36,009 bases of DNA from Micromonospora sp. 15K316 (lineage in GTDB: Bacteria > Actinomycetota > Actinomycetes > Mycobacteriales > Micromonosporaceae). Position 1 is the stretch's first letter. Each line of letters starts with the position of its first letter. The notes beneath the pieces are model-generated. The model made no database searches. It saw only the letters and a list, made by a program, of their open reading frames with translations, and was not told the DNA's origin. The stretch covers positions 1-36,009 of the forward strand of contig NZ_SMKG01000037.1 of NCBI RefSeq assembly GCF_004348525.1, read 5' to 3'. This document shows, in pieces, positions 33,768 to 36,009 of this stretch. A program made the translations under genes and the position numbers.

Positions 33768-35008
33768 AGGTCAACCACGGTTACGTCCGGCGGCTGTCCC
33801 TCACCCCTAGGCAGGTCGCAGCCCTCGACAGTCAGGGGCATGCTGCTCGCACCATGTGGAACCTGTTGCACGCATGGTGGACGTGGGGCGGAAAGAACCG
33901 CCGACCGTGCCTGAAGCAGGCCGACGAGGCGATCCGGCAAGCCCGCAAAGACATTCCATGGCTCGCTGACCTGCCGGCGCAGGCCGCGCAGCAGGTACTC
34001 AAGACGTACATGCGAGCGTGGAAAAACTGCTGGGAGGGTCGCGCGTCGGCCCCCGAGTTCAAGTCCCGGTTCCGGTCGAGGATGGCTGTCGACGTGCCCC
34101 AGGGCCGTGACCTCAGCGTGGTCCGATTGTCCCGCCACGTCGGGCAAGTCCGCGTACCAAAGGTCGGGCTGGTCAAGTTCCGCTGGTCCGGTCCCATCCC
34201 TGGAGTCGGCCGCGAGTCCGGACGTGTCACCGGTGCCCGACTCGTGAAGGACGCGCTTGGCTGGCACATCGTGTTCCGCACCGAAGTCGAAAAGCCCACC
34301 CCCGCGCAGCATCAGGGACCGGCTGTTGGTGTGGACCGAGGCGTCAACGTCGCCCTCGCGTTGTCGGACGGAAACGACCAGATCCATGAGGACTGGATCC
34401 GTCCGAAGGAAGCCGAACGGCTCCTCAGGCTGGAACGCAAGGTCGCACGACAAAAGCAGACACGTAAGCGTGGTGAGCCGTGCTCGAACCGGCTGCACCG
34501 CACGTACGACCAGATCGCCAAGGTGCGCGCGAAAGTCAAGCGCCGTCGGGGCGACTGGCAGCACAAGACCACTACGTCCATCGCGCAGCGATACGGGATC
34601 GTGGTGGTGGAAGACCTGCGGATCAACAACATGACCCGCAGCGCCAAGGGCACCGTTGATGCGCCCGGCGTGAACGTTCGGCAGAAGTCTGGGCTGAACC
34701 GTTCGATGTTGAACGAGGCGCACAGCCGGACTGCTGATCTGCTGGCGTACAAGCTGGTGGATCGAGGCGGTCAGTTGTTGAAGGTTCCCGCCGCGGGTAC
34801 ATCGCAGACGTGTTCGGCCTGCGGTCATCGTGACTCGGCGTCCCGCAGGGGTGTCGCTTTCGTTTGCACGTCGTGCGGGTGGACGGGTCACGCCGACAGC
34901 AACGCCGCCGTGAACATTTTGAACGCGGCAGGGCTTGCCGTGTATGGACGTGGAGCCGAGACCGTCGGGTCTGGCTGTGAAGCGTCAACCTCTCGGCGCG
35001 CAGCATGA
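33764..35008 (+). CDS. tnpB: TnpB RNA-guided nuclease of the IS605 element
   Basis: 414 aa, full length. RuvC-like residues are all present: D191 (VGVDRGVNVALAL), E283 (VVVEDLRINNM) and D378 (GHADSNAAVNIL). A four-Cys zinc ribbon is at C350, C353, C368 and C371. The N-terminal part (YVRRLSLTPRQ, TMWNLLHAWWTWGGK) is the nucleic-acid-binding region of TnpB. GTG 33764 overlaps the tnpA stop as GTGA, with AGAGG 8 nt upstream; an ATG 11 codons earlier is less likely. TnpB proteins are guided by an RNA from the element's right end. Confidence 0.95.
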   Translation: MKVNHGYVRRLSLTPRQVAALDSQGHAARTMWNLLHAWWTWGGKNRRPCLKQADEAIRQARKDIPWLADLPAQAAQQVLKTYMRAWKNCWEGRASAPEFKSRFRSRMAVDVPQGRDLSVVRLSRHVGQVRVPKVGLVKFRWSGPIPGVGRESGRVTGARLVKDALGWHIVFRTEVEKPTPAQHQGPAVGVDRGVNVALALSDGNDQIHEDWIRPKEAERLLRLERKVARQKQTRKRGEPCSNRLHRTYDQIAKVRAKVKRRRGDWQHKTTTSIAQRYGIVVVEDLRINNMTRSAKGTVDAPGVNVRQKSGLNRSMLNEAHSRTADLLAYKLVDRGGQLLKVPAAGTSQTCSACGHRDSASRRGVAFVCTSCGWTGHADSNAAVNILNAAGLAVYGRGAETVGSGCEASTSRRAA

Positions 35009-35052
35009 GCGCCGCCGGGAATCTGCCTCCTTCAGGGGGCAGAGGAAGTCAA
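34900..35052 (+). ncRNA. Predicted omega RNA (reRNA) at the IS right end
   Basis: In characterised IS605 elements the TnpB guide RNA covers the end of tnpB and the right end, with the guide in the flanking DNA. Here that zone includes the right-end hairpin (35023-35042). The guide would start at 35053 (GTCAAGTGCC) or 35058 (GTGCCGGACA), depending on the true end. The 5' limit is arbitrary. Confidence 0.4.
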
Positions 35053-35132
35053 GTCAAGTGCCGGACAGCCGGTGGGAAGTCGGCATCGAGACCGACCTCG
35101 TGCACGCCGCGCAGAAGCCGACGCCAGCGCGG

Positions 35133-35300
35133 TCACCCGGGCCCCGCGGTGGTGTCCGGCAGCCGTTCGGCCGGATAGGCGTCCAGCATCGCCAGCGTCG
35201 CCACGGTCTCGCCGCGACGCCGCCCGGTCCGGCTGAGGACCTCTTCGAGCAGGTCACGGTCGTACCGGGCTGCCGACACACGGTCTCGACGGATGTCCTA
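35133..35300 (-). pseudogene. C-terminal remnant of an unidentified gene
   Basis: On the minus strand a frame without a start, opening after a TAG near 35300 and ending in TGA at 35133, reads RYDRDLLEEVLSRTGRRRGE then TVATLAMLDAYPAERLPDTT. This is convincing helical protein text of about 50 residues, probably the tail of a lost gene. The bases from the IS right end to 35132 and from 35301 to 35456 hold nothing else that I can support. Confidence 0.45.
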
Positions 35301-35456
35301 AACGGGCGTGCGAAATCCCTGCATGTGTTCGGTGCCCCTCCGACGCGCGGACAAATACATTGATCAACGATGATCACAAAACCGGCGAGGAAGCTGGTGG
35401 CGGTCGCGGCCGCAGGGAGCCCGGCCGGTCGTAGACCAAGGGGGAGAGGACCGAAA

Positions 35457-35881
35457 TTGGTGGCTACGTTACCTGGCATACGTCGAGTGTTCGGGGTCGG
35501 TGTCTTGGCCGCACTGGCGTTCACGTCGGTCGCGATGGTCGAGTCACCGTCGCCGGTCAGAGCTGAGCCCTCGCAGTGCAATGAGTTCCCGGAAGGCCAG
35601 GGAAGCGAGACGGTCGAGGGGTATTACCAGCCTGCGGAGATCGAGCGGGTGGTCCAGCAGCTTGAGCAGACGGGCCAGGGTGTGACCACCGACGTTATCG
35701 GGACGTCGAACCAGGGACGGCCGATCTACTCGGTCCGAGTGGGTTCCGGCGACAAGGTCGTCTTCCTGCAGGCCGGGATCCATGCGAACGAGCCGACGGG
35801 AACGATCGCACCCGTCAACGTGCTCAAGAGCTTGAGCGACAGCTCGCGTCGATCGCAGCAGATCAGGGAGGCAGTGACCAG
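35457..35881 (+). pseudogene. Secreted M14 zinc carboxypeptidase, truncated by the right repeat
   Basis: The N-terminal 142 codons remain. After a signal peptide (FGVGVLAALAFTSVAMVESPSPVRA) comes a propeptide-like stretch and the start of an M14 domain. IGTSNQGRPIYSVRVGSG and the zinc-ligand motif GIHANEPTG (His-x-x-Glu) are present. The second zinc His and the catalytic Glu lie in the missing part. TTG 35457 or GTG 35460 is the likely start (GAGAGGA upstream); the ATG at 35370 has no ribosome-binding site. At 35882 the gene enters the terminal repeat and stops five codons later. Confidence 0.8.
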
Positions 35882-36009
35882 TGAGCCTTTTCCAAGCTGA
35901 TCTTGCGGCTCAGGGCCGGTGTGGCAGGCCCGGTGATCGATGGGTGCGAGGCTCCAGGTAGGACAGCTGTCGACCAAGACTCGAAGCCCCGACCGGGAGC
36001 CTCGCCATG
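35882..36009. repeat. Right copy of the 128-bp perfect terminal inverted repeat
   Basis: Exact reverse complement of bases 1-128. Reading outward it starts TGAGCC, contains nested hairpins (arms at 35946-35955 and 35996-36005 are the longest) and ends in ATG at the window edge. It interrupts the carboxypeptidase gene. Confidence 0.9.

Larger units (their letters stand above)
33252..35052 (+). mobile_element. IS200/IS605-family insertion sequence with tnpA and tnpB
   Basis: Both ends carry a hairpin with the same frame: CTGCCGTG-TTCA-GGCGGCAG at 33270-33289 and CTGCCTCC-TTCA-GGGGGCAG at 35023-35042. The right end has GAAT directly before the hairpin and TCAA at 35049-35052, the same guide and cleavage pair as described for IS608. 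The left boundary is set after CCTAC (33247-33251), 18 nt before the hairpin. This boundary is an estimate; a second TCAA at 35054-35057 makes the right end uncertain by 5 nt. Confidence 0.8.

Overview
This is high-GC DNA with actinomycete features: GTG and TTG starts, many 1-20 nt gene overlaps, and lipoproteins and secreted proteins typical of Gram-positive actinobacteria. A Micromonosporaceae-like host is plausible, but genus is a guess. There are no rRNA or tRNA genes, no replication genes and no CRISPR array. The first and last 128 bases are perfect inverted copies of each other, and each copy cuts a gene (an unnamed minus-strand gene on the left, a secreted M14 carboxypeptidase on the right). 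The window therefore looks like a piece bounded by two inverted copies of an insertion element whose bodies lie outside it.

Layout. (1) 1-1.65 kb: repeat end, truncated gene and two small unnamed genes, one resembling DUF2185/Imm33 proteins. (2) 1.8-11.7 kb: a hexuronate locus. A reductase of the mannitol-dehydrogenase/UxuB family, altronate dehydratase (uxaA), a four-gene ABC importer (two permeases, ATPase, binding lipoprotein) and a LacI regulator run leftward; uronate isomerase (uxaC) is divergent. A perfect LacI-type operator lies between lacI and uxaC. A 29-codon coupled mini-ORF sits where a sugar-acid dehydratase gene may have been lost. (3) 11.9-17.2 kb: a secreted S15-type hydrolase, an MFS transporter, and a scar zone with an IS5-type transposase remnant, a resolvase-like HTH remnant, a 31-codon ORF with a strong ribosome-binding site and an unnamed gene.

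(4) 17.3-26.6 kb: a hydroxyproline-use locus. An FCD-type GntR regulator, a proline racemase/hydroxyproline epimerase family enzyme and a complete branched-chain-amino-acid-type ABC importer run leftward. Divergent from these is an operon of aconitase X large and small subunits (known members are cis-3-hydroxy-L-proline dehydratases) and an ornithine-cyclodeaminase-family enzyme (likely Delta1-pyrroline-2-carboxylate reductase). Together these predict uptake of 3-hydroxyproline and conversion through Delta1-pyrroline-2-carboxylate to L-proline. The aconitase X operon begins with an 18-codon ORF containing a Pro-Pro-Pro run that overlaps the first enzyme gene, a candidate regulatory leader peptide.

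(5) 26.7-33 kb: a leftward envelope/copper cluster: LVIVD-repeat secreted protein, an orphan amino-acid-type binding lipoprotein, a CopC-CopD fusion with a repetitive Ala/Thr/Gly insert, a lipoprotein and a YcnI-like protein. (6) 33.25-35.05 kb: an apparently intact IS200/IS605 element with TnpA and TnpB, both end hairpins, and IS608-like right-end guide and cleavage motifs. (7) 35.1-36 kb: a gene remnant, the truncated carboxypeptidase and the right inverted repeat.
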